From positions 1 through 64,000 of the forward strand of contig NZ_JAGKJI010000037.1 of NCBI RefSeq assembly GCF_020329485.1: 64,000 nt of DNA, written 5' to 3'. Shown here piece after piece: positions 1-8,951 of the stretch (position 1 is its first letter; each line of letters opens with the position of its first letter). The notes below the pieces were generated by a model. The model was not told the DNA's origin, ran no database searches, and saw only the letters and a program-made list of their open reading frames with translations. The DNA is from Bradyrhizobium cenepequi. GTDB taxonomy: Bacteria; Pseudomonadota; Alphaproteobacteria; Rhizobiales; Xanthobacteraceae. The position numbers were made by a program, and so were the translations under genes.

Positions 1-1
1 T

Positions 2-298
2 GCCAGCCATAAGACACCAGCCGTAAAGCGTTGGCTCAAGGCACACCCACGCTTCCATTTGCACTTCACGCCGACCTCGGCCTCTTGGCTCAACATGGTC
101 GAGCGCTTCTTTGCCGAGATCACCCGAAACCGCATCCGCCGCGGCGCCTTCGAGAGCGTCGCCGAGCTCAAGCGTGCGATCATGGAATACCTGGAAAACC
201 ACAACGCCGCCCCAAAGCCCTTTATCTGGACCAAATCCGCGGGTGAAATCCTCGAAAAAGTCCCCCGCGCGAAACAAGCGTTAGAGTCACAACACTAG
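2..298 (+). pseudogene. IS630-family transposase, C-terminal part
   Basis: The frame is open from the first bases of the window and ends at TAG 296-298. The translation carries the IS630/Tc1-type DDE C-terminus: TSASWLNMVERFF, whose Glu is the expected third catalytic acid, followed by the charged helix ending in LEKVPRAKQALESQH. The N-terminal two thirds lie outside the window, so it cannot be told whether the element is complete. The element stops where the LacI-type frame begins; IS630 elements target TA, and the stop codon itself contains a TA, so the right end is inferred to lie at about 296-300. Confidence 0.85.
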
Positions 299-300
299 CG

Positions 301-798
301 GCGGTGCTGATCGCTAAGGGCTATCGCAACATTGCCTTTATCGGTGAAACAAATGACCGGGGCACTCGCGGCGCGCAGCGCCGCGCGGGTGTTAAGGATG
401 CGCTCAAGGCCGCGAATATCGATGACAGTCGTTTCCTTGCGTTTGCCCCACCGCCGATCACCATGACGCAGGGGGCCCAGGCGCTCGCGGAAGTCCTGCA
501 AAGGTGGCCTGACACGAATGCAGTGATCTGCGTGTCCGATCCCTGCGCATTCGGCGTTGTATCGGCCTGCCAGAGAAGGGGCATACAGGTGCCGCGCGAC
601 CTGGCTATCGCCGGATTTGGCGAGATATCGCGCACCGCCTCGCCGACGATTACGACAGTGGTCGTCGATGCCCAGGTGGTCGGACGGAAGACAGGCGAAC
701 TCATTTTGGAGCTCAAGGCGGCCGATTTGCGCGGAGCACAACTGCCGCCCCAGTGTATTGAGATCAGTGCGTTGCCACTCGAGCGTGAAAGCACATAG
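301..798 (+). pseudogene. LacI/GntR(gluconate)-type regulator, C-terminal effector domain
   Basis: The frame encodes about 165 residues of a periplasmic-binding-protein-like effector domain: GYRNIAFIGE near the start, a central AVICVSDPCAFGVVSAC segment, then GIQVPRDLAIAGFGE, which is the classical LacI-family signature 'G..VP.D.A..GF'. The DNA-binding helix-turn-helix and the first half of the effector domain are missing, replaced by the IS630 end. It could not act as a repressor. Its position in front of a sugar-acid catabolic cluster suggests it once regulated that cluster. Confidence 0.85.
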
Positions 799-1037
799 AC
801 CGAGCGCAGCGGTGCTTCCGAAGCGGACGGCGACGCCACATGCAATAACCCAATTCCACTGCTGCAACTGCCGCAGATTCCGCCGTCCAAGTATCGGTCG
901 TTAGCACCATTTGACTTCGATAGGCCTCGGATGTAGTTCTGTATACAGAATACGATGTGCAGGCTCTTTCCGGATCGGAGTGCCGTCACAGCGGAGGTCG
1001 GGACCGAGAATGGGTCGCCCATCAAGAGAGTTGAATC
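799..1037. other. intergenic region with a GntR-type operator
   Basis: There is no convincing gene here. It holds the palindrome at 937-950 and the promoter region of the SMP-30 gene. Confidence 0.6.
937..950. promoter_or_regulatory. putative GntR operator, perfect 14-bp palindrome
   Basis: TTCTGTATACAGAA is a perfect palindrome about 90 bp upstream of the SMP-30 start. The core CTGTATACAG recurs exactly at 3849-3858, before the ABC transporter, and with one change at 7744-7753, before pdxA2. FCD-type GntR repressors typically bind short palindromes of this shape, and such a regulator is encoded at 3010-3675. The assignment is inferred from position and recurrence. Confidence 0.7.
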
Positions 1038-1985
1038 ATGAAGTCTGCTATCGTCCATGATCCTCGTTTCTCGTCTCTGATCGTCGATCATGCGCAACTG
1101 GAACAACTCGCAAGCGGTTGCCGTTGGGCAGAAGGCCCGGCCTATTTTCCAGCTGGCCGATATCTGGTCTGGTCGGATATTCCCAACAATCGCATGATGC
1201 GATTTGACGAGACCGATGGGTCGGTATCGGTGTTTCGTGCCGCCAGTAATAACTCGAACGGCAACGCCACGGACCGAGAGGGCCGTCTGGTCACGTGCGA
1301 GCATCTCACTCGGCGCATAACGCGAACAGAGCATGATGGGTCTGTGACAGTGTTCGCTGACCGCTTTGAGGGCAAGCGGCTGAATTCTCCAAATGACGTG
1401 GTCGTCAAGTCGGATGGCTCAGTATGGTTCACCGACCCGACCTACGGCATCGATAGCGAGTATGAGGGCGATCTGGCTGAATCCGAGATAGGTGCATCGA
1501 ACGTTTACCGGATAGACCCGGGATCGGGCGCCGTCACTGAAGTGGTGCGGGATCGCGTGAGACCGAATGGTCTCGCATTCTCGCCAGACGAAAAGACGCT
1601 CTACGTTGGGGACACCGGTGCCTCGCATGTACCCGGCCTCCCGATTACCATCACCGCTTATTGCGTCAGCCCGGACGGAGCCTCGGTGAGCGAACCTCGC
1701 GCATTTACAAGGTGTTCAGAAGGCGCGTTCGACGGTTTTCGAGTCGACGAACGGGGCAATCTTTGGACGTCGGCGGGACGGAACGTGTTCTGCTATGCGT
1801 CCGATGGTACTCACATCGGTACAATCCCGCTTGAAGAGATCGTTGCGAATGTTTGCTTCGGCGGCCCGAAGCGTAATCGTCTCTATATCTGCGCCCAGAC
1901 CTCGCTCTACGCCCTTTATGTCAAGACGAGAGGTGCATCGGTCATTGGTCGGACACTGGATTGGAATCGTCCTGCCGATGTCTGA
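1038..1985 (+). CDS. SMP-30/gluconolactonase/LRE-family lactonase
   Basis: The product (315 aa) is a soluble six-bladed beta-propeller hydrolase that opens sugar lactones to sugar acids. The metal ligands of the family are visible: Glu32 in RWAEGPAYF, Asn in LNSPNDVVV (about 115-120), Asn in RPNGLAFSPDE (about 175) and the catalytic Asp region GAFDGFRVDERGNLW (about 228-242). No signal peptide is seen, so it is probably cytoplasmic. The gene overlaps the next start by 8 bp (ATGTCTGA), which implies translational coupling. With the sugar ABC importer and PdxA2 nearby it probably hydrolyses the lactone formed after oxidation of an imported sugar; the exact sugar is not readable. Confidence 0.9.
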   Translation: MKSAIVHDPRFSSLIVDHAQLEQLASGCRWAEGPAYFPAGRYLVWSDIPNNRMMRFDETDGSVSVFRAASNNSNGNATDREGRLVTCEHLTRRITRTEHDGSVTVFADRFEGKRLNSPNDVVVKSDGSVWFTDPTYGIDSEYEGDLAESEIGASNVYRIDPGSGAVTEVVRDRVRPNGLAFSPDEKTLYVGDTGASHVPGLPITITAYCVSPDGASVSEPRAFTRCSEGAFDGFRVDERGNLWTSAGRNVFCYASDGTHIGTIPLEEIVANVCFGGPKRNRLYICAQTSLYALYVKTRGASVIGRTLDWNRPADV

Positions 1986-2904
1986 GATCCTGACTATTGT
2001 CGAGAAGAGCGCGCATCGGCTCGCGTTCTATGATCTGGCAGCGGATCGCCTCATCGAGTCCATTGCTCTGCCGGAATTTCCTCATGAACTCGCGCTCGAT
2101 CCCGACGGCCGTACCGCTTATGTGGGCCACTACGGCGCCTTCAATTCGACCGATACACGACATGGTGGATCAGAGGTCTTTGTGGTGGACCTGTTAGAGC
2201 AACGCATCACGAATACAATCGATTTTCGACCGTTCCGACGATTGCATGGACTGCAGTGTGATGCACGCGGCCGGCTGTTTGTGCTTGCGGAGGCCGATGA
2301 TCTCCTTTGCGTTGTGACCGAACCAAAGGCGGACGCGCGTCCCGCTCATGCGGTCAGGACTGGGGGAGTGAAGGGCCACCTCGTGGCGGTCAGCCGGGAT
2401 GGCCAGTCCGTCTTCTGTTCCAACCTCATGTCGCATTCGGTGACCAAAGTGGCGCCGTTCGGTTCCGGCATTGCGCCGATCGCAATTGAACCGGGCGTGA
2501 AGCCAGAGGGGCTGTGCTTGTCGCCGGAGGAGGATCGCCTGTATGTCCTCAACCGTGGCGATGGCACGATTGCCGACATCGATACTGCGACATGCCGCGT
2601 GCTCCGCAAGGTCACCGTCCGCGGGGAAGGGACGCGTATCTATCGATACCGTGAAGATCAGCTGTTGCTCGCCAGCTATGTCGACGAGAGCATCTCGATC
2701 CTAGACCGTACCACGTTGCACGAGAGGGCGTATCTTCACCTTGGTGGGCGAGCCACTGCCGCCTCGCTTCATCCAGAGCGCGCCGAAGCCTTTATTTCGC
2801 TAGAAAACGATCAACTGGTCCGAATTGATCTCAAATCCTGCTCCGAGATATGCCGCTTTGCTACCGGGCGAGAGCCAGATGTCTCGATCTGTTTCCGCAG
2901 GTGA
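1978..2904 (+). CDS. YncE/lactonase-like beta-propeller protein
   Basis: The product (308 aa) consists of repeated blades of the YncE/PQQ-like type, for example FPHELALDPDGRTAYVGHYG, KGHLVAVSRDGQSVFCSN, KPEGLCLSPEEDRLYVLN and GRATAASLHPERAEAFISLE. I chose ATG 1978 rather than the longer upstream frame because it overlaps the stop of the SMP-30 gene and removes a residue stretch read inside that gene. No signal peptide is seen. It may be a second lactonase of the 7-bladed type or a binding protein for the same pathway; the catalytic role is unproven. Confidence 0.8.
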   Translation: MSEILTIVEKSAHRLAFYDLAADRLIESIALPEFPHELALDPDGRTAYVGHYGAFNSTDTRHGGSEVFVVDLLEQRITNTIDFRPFRRLHGLQCDARGRLFVLAEADDLLCVVTEPKADARPAHAVRTGGVKGHLVAVSRDGQSVFCSNLMSHSVTKVAPFGSGIAPIAIEPGVKPEGLCLSPEEDRLYVLNRGDGTIADIDTATCRVLRKVTVRGEGTRIYRYREDQLLLASYVDESISILDRTTLHERAYLHLGGRATAASLHPERAEAFISLENDQLVRIDLKSCSEICRFATGREPDVSICFRR

Positions 2905-3009
2905 CACGGTCACTCGCAGGAAACTCCTGTCATGGCCCAGCCGACCAAGGATGACGTCTGCTACCTTGGAGTAACCAAGGCAGTTCAGCCATCGGCGAGA
3001 GCGTAGCCG

Positions 3010-3675
3010 TTACAACGTATCGCTTACCCGAAGCAGCGTTTGGTCCATGTGGCGGCCCATGACTTCGGCAAGTGCATTGCCGTTGCGTGTGGCCAGCGCC
3101 TTCATCATCTCCTCGTGCTCGGCGAGGGCCCCCGCCCATTTGGTGGACTCCTGATTGCCGAGATAGCGGATGCGCTTGAGCCTGGCTTGAATCATGCTGT
3201 GCAGATCAGCGATCTCCGGATTGCCGCCGAGGCGCACTAGTTCGGAATGAATGTCCTGATTGAGCTTATAGTAGCCCAAGCGATTTCGTTTCTTGTATTC
3301 CTGCACCATAGCTTTGTGCAGCAGGGCAACAGCCTTGATCTCCGCATCAGTCGCATTCGCGCAGGCAGCCTTTGCCGCGAAAATTTCGAACAGCTTGATC
3401 ACCTCCAGCATATTGGCGACGTCTCTGCGCGTGAAGCGCCGGACTACAGCGCCCTTGCTCATGACAAGTTCGATCAGCCCTTCGCCGGCGAGCGTCTTGA
3501 TGGCCTCGCGCAGCGGCGTACGCGAAACGCCGAGCTTCAGGCAGAGTTCGGTTTCGTTGATGCGCGTGCCTGCCTCGAGCACACCCTCGATGATCATATC
3601 GCGTAGCCGCGGCAATACTTCTCCGTGCAGCGTGCGTCGGTGAATCGGTTCGATGCTGCCGGTCTGCTTGGCCAT
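3010..3675 (-). CDS. GntR-family transcriptional regulator, FCD subfamily
   Basis: The product (221 aa) has an N-terminal winged helix-turn-helix (INETELCLKLGVSRTPLREA, about 39-58, then LAGEGLIELVMSKGAVVRRF) and a C-terminal all-helical FCD effector domain. The metal or ligand-binding residues expected of FCD domains are present: Asn and His in LNQDIHSELV and His in EHEEMMKALATRNG and EVMGRHM. It is divergent from the ABC transporter operon. Putative operators (937-950, 3849-3858, 7744-7753 and a half site at 3767-3776) flank it and its targets, so it is likely an autoregulated repressor relieved by a sugar-acid intermediate. Confidence 0.9.
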   Translation of the reverse strand: MAKQTGSIEPIHRRTLHGEVLPRLRDMIIEGVLEAGTRINETELCLKLGVSRTPLREAIKTLAGEGLIELVMSKGAVVRRFTRRDVANMLEVIKLFEIFAAKAACANATDAEIKAVALLHKAMVQEYKKRNRLGYYKLNQDIHSELVRLGGNPEIADLHSMIQARLKRIRYLGNQESTKWAGALAEHEEMMKALATRNGNALAEVMGRHMDQTLLRVSDTL

Positions 3676-3766
3676 GTTGCACCCATGTGTTGTTGCGCGG
3701 AGATTCCGTCAGGGTCTTAGGTTGGGCGGAATATCTCAAGAAAATCATTCGTTTGCGCACGATACA

Positions 3767-3776
3767 CTGTATGCAA
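3767..3776. promoter_or_regulatory. half-conserved GntR site before gntR
   Basis: CTGTATGCAA lies 92 bp upstream of the gntR start and matches the left half of the CTGTATACAG operator. It may serve autoregulation; the support is weaker than for the perfect sites. Confidence 0.4.
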
Positions 3777-3848
3777 TGCGCAAAATAGAGTTGCGCGCTC
3801 TGTTTCTGTTGCTAACTCGCCCGCATGGTCTATGCTACACATAGAGTG

Positions 3849-3858
3849 CTGTATACAG
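3849..3858. promoter_or_regulatory. putative GntR operator before the sugar ABC operon
   Basis: CTGTATACAG is a perfect 10-bp palindrome 24 bp upstream of the ABC ATPase start. It is identical to the core of the site before the SMP-30 gene. A purine-rich GAGAGGG ribosome-binding site follows at 3871-3877. Confidence 0.7.
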
Positions 3859-3882
3859 TAATAACCGTTAGAGAGGGCGATC

Positions 3883-5397
3883 ATGCCCAATGACGGGGGC
3901 GGGGACACCCCGCTCATCCGCTTCGACCGCATCGTCAAGCGATTCGGTGGCACGCTGGCGCTGCGCGGCGTGACCTTCGAGCTGCGTCCGGGCGAGATCT
4001 TGGCGCTGCTCGGCGAAAATGGCGCCGGCAAATCCACGTTGATCAAGACGTTGGCCGGCATCGTCGAGCCGAGCGACGGAGCCATCCACTATCGCGGCGC
4101 GCCGTACCGGCATCGCCCTCCGAAATTCGGCGAGCGTCAACCAGTCGCCTTCATCCATCAGGACCTCGGGCTGATCGACTGGATGACCATCGCCGAGAAC
4201 ATCTCGCTCGCGCTCGGTTATCCCCGGCGTGGCGGCTGCATCGATTGGCGGGCGGCTGAGCGGGCGACCATGGAGGCTCTGGCTCAGGTCGACTGTCCGC
4301 TCGATCCGACCATGCGTGTGCGCGACTTGACCCGGACAGAAAAATCGCTCGTGGCGATCGCTCGCGCGCTCGCGGTGAAATCCGACGTGCTGGTGCTGGA
4401 CGAACCCTCGGCGTCGTTGCCGGCCGACGAGGTGCATCGGCTGTTTGCGGCATTGCGTCCGCTGAAGGCGCGCGGTGTCGGCATGATCTACGTTTCCCAC
4501 CGCCTCGATGAGGTGTTCGAGATCGCCGACCGCATCGCCGTGCTACGCGATGGTGCACTGGTCGGCGAACGCAACGTCGCCGAGACCACGCCTGAGGAAC
4601 TCGTCTCGCTGATCGTCGGCAAGGCGCTGGAACGCTTCGAGGGATCGCCGCGCTCCGGCGCACGGACCGCGCGGCTCGCTGCGCGCGGCGTCGCCGTCGC
4701 GGGCGTCGGCCCTGTCGACTTCACCATTGCTACGTCGGAAATCGTCGGCCTCGTCGGCCTGCGCGGTGCCGGACACGAGCGGATCAGCCGCGCGCTGTTC
4801 GGCGCCATGGCGCATGCCGGCGATATTCTGCTCGACGGCGAGCGCCTCGCGCTGAACGAGCCCGCGGACGCGATGCGCGCCGGCATCGGCCTGATCGCAC
4901 GCGACCGCGTCGATGAATCCACTGCGGCGGGACTCTCGATCCGCGAGAACACCTTCCTCAACCCCGTGGCGATGGGGCGGCGGCTGTTCTCGCTGTTGTC
5001 GCCGCAAAGGGAAGGAGGCAACGCTTATGAAATCGGCGTGCGTGTCGGCCTACGGCCGAACGCACCCGATCTCGCGATCGAGGCGTTGTCGGGCGGCAAT
5101 CAGCAGAAAGTCGTGGTCGGGCGCTGGCTCGCCATTGGCGGCAAAGTGTTGATTGCAGAGGATCCGACCGCCGGCGTCGATGTGGGCGCCAAAGCCGAGA
5201 TCTACCGGCTTCTCGATCAGGCGCTGGCCACCGGCCTCTGCGTCATCGTCGTCTCCACCGATTTCGAGGAGGTCGCGCGGCTCTGCCATCGCGCGCTGGT
5301 GTTCTCGCGGGGCCAGATCGTCGCCGAACTTTCGGACGATGACATCACAATCAAGCGGCTGATCCACGCCGCGGCGGTGTCGACGCGCGCAGCCTGA
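3883..5397 (+). CDS. sugar ABC transporter ATP-binding protein (RbsA/MglA type)
   Basis: The product (504 aa) is a tandem ATPase of the ribose/xylose/galactose importer class, acting at the cytoplasmic face of the membrane. The first domain has Walker A GENGAGKST (about 46-54), a degenerate signature DLTRTEKSLVAIARALA and Walker B VLVLDEPSASLP. The second domain has a degenerate Walker A (GLVGLRGAGHERI), as is usual for this class, then a canonical LSGGNQQKVVVGRW and Walker B VLIAEDPTAGVDVG. It is followed after 11 bp by the permease and then the binding protein, forming one operon under the CTGTATACAG operator. Substrate: an unidentified pentose, hexose or sugar acid. Confidence 0.92.
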   Translation: MPNDGGGDTPLIRFDRIVKRFGGTLALRGVTFELRPGEILALLGENGAGKSTLIKTLAGIVEPSDGAIHYRGAPYRHRPPKFGERQPVAFIHQDLGLIDWMTIAENISLALGYPRRGGCIDWRAAERATMEALAQVDCPLDPTMRVRDLTRTEKSLVAIARALAVKSDVLVLDEPSASLPADEVHRLFAALRPLKARGVGMIYVSHRLDEVFEIADRIAVLRDGALVGERNVAETTPEELVSLIVGKALERFEGSPRSGARTARLAARGVAVAGVGPVDFTIATSEIVGLVGLRGAGHERISRALFGAMAHAGDILLDGERLALNEPADAMRAGIGLIARDRVDESTAAGLSIRENTFLNPVAMGRRLFSLLSPQREGGNAYEIGVRVGLRPNAPDLAIEALSGGNQQKVVVGRWLAIGGKVLIAEDPTAGVDVGAKAEIYRLLDQALATGLCVIVVSTDFEEVARLCHRALVFSRGQIVAELSDDDITIKRLIHAAAVSTRAA

Positions 5398-5408
5398 CGG
5401 AGGAAGAA

Positions 5409-6497
5409 ATGGCGTCATCGATCAAATCCACCGCCCTGGAGCCGACTCGCTTCGAGCTGGCGCAGGCCTCGCGGCTCGAGCAGCTCAAGCGGTTCGCGCC
5501 GGTCTACGGTCTCGTCATACTGGCGGCGCTGCTCGCACTGCTGTTCTCGATCCTGTTGCCCGAAACGTTCCCGACGATGATCAACCTGCGCTCGATCATC
5601 GGCGACAAGGCGATCATAGCGATCCTGTCGCTCGCCGTGATGATCCCGATGGTCACCGGCAAGATCGACCTCACCGTCGGCTATGGCATCGTGCTTTGGC
5701 ATATCCTGGCGATCTCGCTGCAAACGCAATTTGGATTTCCCTGGCCGCTCGCTGTGCTGACGGTGCTGGTCCTTGGCGGCTGCGTCGGCTTCCTCAATGG
5801 CGTGCTGGTCGAGATCGCGCAAATCGATGCCTTCATCGCGACGCTGGGCACGGGCACCATTTTGTATGCCGTCGCGATGTGGCACTCGCAGGGACATCAG
5901 GTTGTCGGCGTCGCGCCGGACGGTTTTTATGCGCTTGCCGGATCGATCTTTCTCGACCTGCCGATCACCGGCTATTACGTGCTCGCGCTCTCGCTTGCGC
6001 TCTGGATCGCGCTCGAATATCTGCCGATCGGGCGGTATTTCTATGCCATCGGCGCCAATCCAAAGGCGGCTGCGCTGAACGGCATCCCAGTGCGCCGCTT
6101 CACTATCGTCGCCTTCGTGTCGTCGGGCCTGCTCACCGCTTTTGCCGGCGTGCTGCTGGCGTCGCGGCTGCGCATCGGCCAGGCCAGCGTTGGTCTGGAA
6201 TATCTTCTGCCGGCGCTCGTCGGCGCCTTCCTCGGCTCGACCACGATCAAGCCGGGGCGCGTCAACGTCTGGGGCACGATCGTCGGCGTCACCATCCTGG
6301 CCATCGGCATCTCGGGCATCCAGCAGCTCGGCGCATCATTCTTCGTCGAACCGCTGTTCAACGGCGTCACCTTGCTGGTGGCCATCGGCATCGCCGGCTA
6401 CGCGCAGCGGCGGCGTGGCGCGGCTTCCTCTCGCGCGCCGGCGATGCCGCCGCCAACGGAATCGACACAATCCGCAACGACGACCAAGCGAGACTGA
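5409..6497 (+). CDS. sugar ABC transporter permease (RbsC/XylH type)
   Basis: The product (362 aa) is an integral membrane permease of the BPD_transp_2 family with about ten hydrophobic segments, beginning at LVILAALLALLFSILLP. The conserved stretch FNGV-like GFLNGVLVEIAQIDAFIATLGT and the cytoplasmic coupling region IGRYFYAIGANPKAAALNGI are readable. A GGAGGAAG ribosome-binding site sits at 5399-5406. The C-terminus is a short Ala/Pro/Thr-rich tail. Confidence 0.92.
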   Translation: MASSIKSTALEPTRFELAQASRLEQLKRFAPVYGLVILAALLALLFSILLPETFPTMINLRSIIGDKAIIAILSLAVMIPMVTGKIDLTVGYGIVLWHILAISLQTQFGFPWPLAVLTVLVLGGCVGFLNGVLVEIAQIDAFIATLGTGTILYAVAMWHSQGHQVVGVAPDGFYALAGSIFLDLPITGYYVLALSLALWIALEYLPIGRYFYAIGANPKAAALNGIPVRRFTIVAFVSSGLLTAFAGVLLASRLRIGQASVGLEYLLPALVGAFLGSTTIKPGRVNVWGTIVGVTILAIGISGIQQLGASFFVEPLFNGVTLLVAIGIAGYAQRRRGAASSRAPAMPPPTESTQSATTTKRD

Positions 6498-6500
6498 AAC

Positions 6501-7610
6501 ATGACGAAGACGATAGTGCTGGCGAGCGTCTGCGCGCTCGCTTTTGCATCGACGGCGCGGGCCGACGACTACATCGACACGGCGACCAAGAAGGCCACTG
6601 CTGCAACGGCGCGCGCCGACAAATGGGACGGACCGACGACGGGTCCGAAGGCCATAGCCGGCAAGAAGATCGTGTTCGTCGCTGGCGACCTCAAGAACGG
6701 CGGCATCCTCGGCGCCTCCGAAGGCGTCAAGGAAGCCGCCAAGGCTGCCGGCTGGAAGGTGACGGTGATCGACGGGCAGGGCACGGTCTCGGCGCGCACC
6801 GCGGCGATGAATCAGGCGCTGACGCTCAAGCCCGACGGCATCGTCGTCGGCGGCTTCGACACCAAGGAGCAGCAGGTCGCGTTCGACGCGGCGGCCAAAG
6901 CCGGCGCAATCGTCGTTGGCTGGCATTCCGGCACCAAGCCTGGGCCGGAGCCCCAGGCGGGAATCTTCGCCAACTTGACGACGTCGCCGCAGGACGTGTC
7001 AGAGACCGCCGCCTACCAGGCGATCGCCGATTCCGGCGGCAAGGCCGGCGTCATCATCTTCACCGACACGCAGTATGAAATCGCCGTGTTCAAGGCGCGC
7101 GCTATGGAAGCGGCGATCAAGAAGTGCGGCGGCTGCACCGTGCTCGAGTTCGTCGATTCTCCGATCGCAGAAAGCTCGCAGCGGATGCCGCAATTGACCA
7201 CGACGCTGTTGCAGAAGTACGGCGCGAAATGGACCCACTCGCTCGCGATCAATGATCTCTATTTCGATTTCATGGGCCCATCGCTCGCTGCGGCTGGCAT
7301 GAAGGGGGATGGCGCGCCGAAGGCGATCTCGGCCGGCGACGGTTCTGAATCGGCCTTCCAGCGCATTCGTGCCAAGCATTACCAGGCGGGCACCGTTCCT
7401 GAGCCCTTGAACGAACAGGGCTGGCAGCTTGTTGACGAGCTTAACCGGGCCTTCAACAAGCAGCCGTGGTCAGGCTTCGTCTCCGGAATCCATCTGGTCG
7501 CCGCGAGCAACATCGCCTACGACGGCGGCCCGAAGAATATCTTCGATCCAGACAACGGCTACCGTGATCATTACAAGGCGATCTGGGGCGTTAGCCGCCT
7601 TGAGAAATAG
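6501..7610 (+). CDS. sugar ABC transporter substrate-binding protein
   Basis: The product (369 aa) has a signal peptide of about 21 residues ending ASTARA before DDYIDTA, then two periplasmic-binding-protein lobes typical of the RbsB/XylF family: GKKIVFVAGDLKNGGILGAS, LKPDGIVVGGFDTKEQQ and AGAIVVGWHSGTKPGPEP. It starts 4 bp after the permease stop, so it is the last gene of the importer operon; a strong terminator follows at 7693-7715. It decides the substrate in the periplasm, but the substrate cannot be read from sequence. Confidence 0.9.
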   Translation: MTKTIVLASVCALAFASTARADDYIDTATKKATAATARADKWDGPTTGPKAIAGKKIVFVAGDLKNGGILGASEGVKEAAKAAGWKVTVIDGQGTVSARTAAMNQALTLKPDGIVVGGFDTKEQQVAFDAAAKAGAIVVGWHSGTKPGPEPQAGIFANLTTSPQDVSETAAYQAIADSGGKAGVIIFTDTQYEIAVFKARAMEAAIKKCGGCTVLEFVDSPIAESSQRMPQLTTTLLQKYGAKWTHSLAINDLYFDFMGPSLAAAGMKGDGAPKAISAGDGSESAFQRIRAKHYQAGTVPEPLNEQGWQLVDELNRAFNKQPWSGFVSGIHLVAASNIAYDGGPKNIFDPDNGYRDHYKAIWGVSRLEK

Positions 7611-7692
7611 CCTCGGAAAAGCGTCGACGTCGCCGGTCGGATCCCGCGGCCGCGCGGAACGTTCCAATAAGAACTGAAGACTTCCGTGACGG

Positions 7693-7720
7693 CCCAGCGC
7701 TCCCGGAGCGCTGGGGTTTA
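7693..7720 (+). terminator. rho-independent terminator after the sugar importer operon
   Basis: The inverted repeat CCCAGCGCT (7693-7701) and AGCGCTGGG (7707-7715), with a 5-nt loop, is followed by GTTTA. It separates the importer operon from pdxA2, which has its own operator. Confidence 0.75.
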
Positions 7721-7743
7721 AAGCCTCATTCGGCAAATGAGTT

Positions 7744-7753
7744 CTGCATACAG
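7744..7753. promoter_or_regulatory. putative GntR operator before pdxA2
   Basis: CTGCATACAG differs from the perfect operator by one base and is followed by a second overlapping CATACAG (7754-7760). It lies about 70 bp upstream of the chosen pdxA2 start. It is also why the longer frame starting at 7737 was not accepted. Confidence 0.6.
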
Positions 7754-7823
7754 CATACAGAGTGCTTTACCGGTACGGTGCCCAGAGCTACAACGCGGCA
7801 ACTGTCTTGACTGCGAGGTATTC

Positions 7824-8864
7824 ATGGGTCGCGCGACTGAACCGAGCCGACTTCGTCCCCGCATCGTGCTCGCGATGGGTGATCCAGCCGGCATCGCTCC
7901 GGAATTGACAGCCACGCTGCTCGGGGATCGCGAGGTCACCGGAGCCGCGCAGATTCTCGTCATTGGTGGCCGGCGCGTGTTGGACGAAGGCGCTCGCGTC
8001 GCAGGCGTATCCCTCGATATCGACCAAATCGGAAGCGAGGACGACATTCCGGCGGAACACGACCGGCCGCTGCTGCTCGACCTCTGTCATCTCGATCCGA
8101 AGGACATTCCCGTGGGCGAGATATCCAAGGCAGGTGGAGGCTTCGCGCTCCAGAATTTCAAGCGCGCACTCGCGCTGGCAGACGCGGGACGCTTCGACGT
8201 CGTCACCTTCACCCCCTTCAACAAGGCTGCGATGAGGCTGGTACATCCGGCTTATGAGGACGAGATCGTGTTCGTGACCGAGATGCTCGACTTCAAGGGC
8301 GTGGCCAGCGAGTTCAACATTCTGCCCCATCTTTGGAATGCGCGTGTCACGTCCCATGTCTCAATCTCGGGCGTTGCACCGCTGATCACCAGCGACAACA
8401 TCTTGCGCGGACTGCGCCTGACGGACGAGGCAATGAAGGCAGGTGGCTTCGCCGTGCCGCGGATTGCCGTTGCCGGCCTCAATCCGCATGCGGGCGACGG
8501 AGGCAATTTCGGTCGCGAGGAAATCGATACGATCGAGCCGGCCATCGTCGTCGCACGCGGCGAAGGCATCAATTGCCATGGCCCGCTGCCGGCCGATACG
8601 GTCTTTGTGCGCGCCCGCAAGGGCGAATTCGACGCAGTGCTCACCATGTATCACGATCAGGGGCAGATCGCGATGAAGCTGATCGGCTTCGATCAAGGCG
8701 TCACGCTCCTCGGCGGCTTCCCGTTTCCGCTGCTCACGCCGGCCCACGGCTCGGCTTACGATATTGCCGGCAAGGGCGTTGCCGATCCCGGTGCAAGTCG
8801 TGCCGCGCTACTGCTCGCCGCGCGCATGGGAGTACAGCGCCGACAAGCGGCCCTCGCTGCGTGA
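7824..8864 (+). CDS. pdxA2: PdxA2-type 4-hydroxythreonine-4-phosphate dehydrogenase family protein
   Basis: The product (346 aa) is an NAD-dependent, metal-dependent decarboxylating dehydrogenase of the PdxA family. Visible motifs are MGDPAGIAPE near the N-terminus, FTPFNKAAM, AGLNPHAGDGGNFGREE, YHDQGQIAMKLIGFD and PAHGSAYDIAGKG; the His residues in the last three are the usual metal ligands. ATG 7824 follows GAGG and leaves the operator upstream. In sugar-acid clusters PdxA2 paralogues oxidise phosphorylated four-carbon acids rather than making vitamin B6, which fits the neighbours. The partner kinase of such pathways is not in the window. Confidence 0.85.
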   Translation: MGRATEPSRLRPRIVLAMGDPAGIAPELTATLLGDREVTGAAQILVIGGRRVLDEGARVAGVSLDIDQIGSEDDIPAEHDRPLLLDLCHLDPKDIPVGEISKAGGGFALQNFKRALALADAGRFDVVTFTPFNKAAMRLVHPAYEDEIVFVTEMLDFKGVASEFNILPHLWNARVTSHVSISGVAPLITSDNILRGLRLTDEAMKAGGFAVPRIAVAGLNPHAGDGGNFGREEIDTIEPAIVVARGEGINCHGPLPADTVFVRARKGEFDAVLTMYHDQGQIAMKLIGFDQGVTLLGGFPFPLLTPAHGSAYDIAGKGVADPGASRAALLLAARMGVQRRQAALAA

Positions 8865-8951
8865 AAGCGCTACAGCGGTCTGTGAGTTGAAGGGGCGCGC
8901 TCGTCGCGTTTTGCCAGACGTCTTCGCGCGCAATACGGAGGAAATCGGAGC

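Noticed and set aside
3868..5021. Long minus-strand frames opposite the sugar ABC ATPase
   Set aside because: They are mirror frames of a high-GC gene with clear Walker motifs on the plus strand, and their translations are Arg/Ala-rich without domains.
7737..7823. Longer N-terminus for pdxA2 starting at 7737
   Set aside because: It would include the CTGCATACAG operator and lacks a ribosome-binding site; ATG 7824 has GAGG upstream and fits family length.
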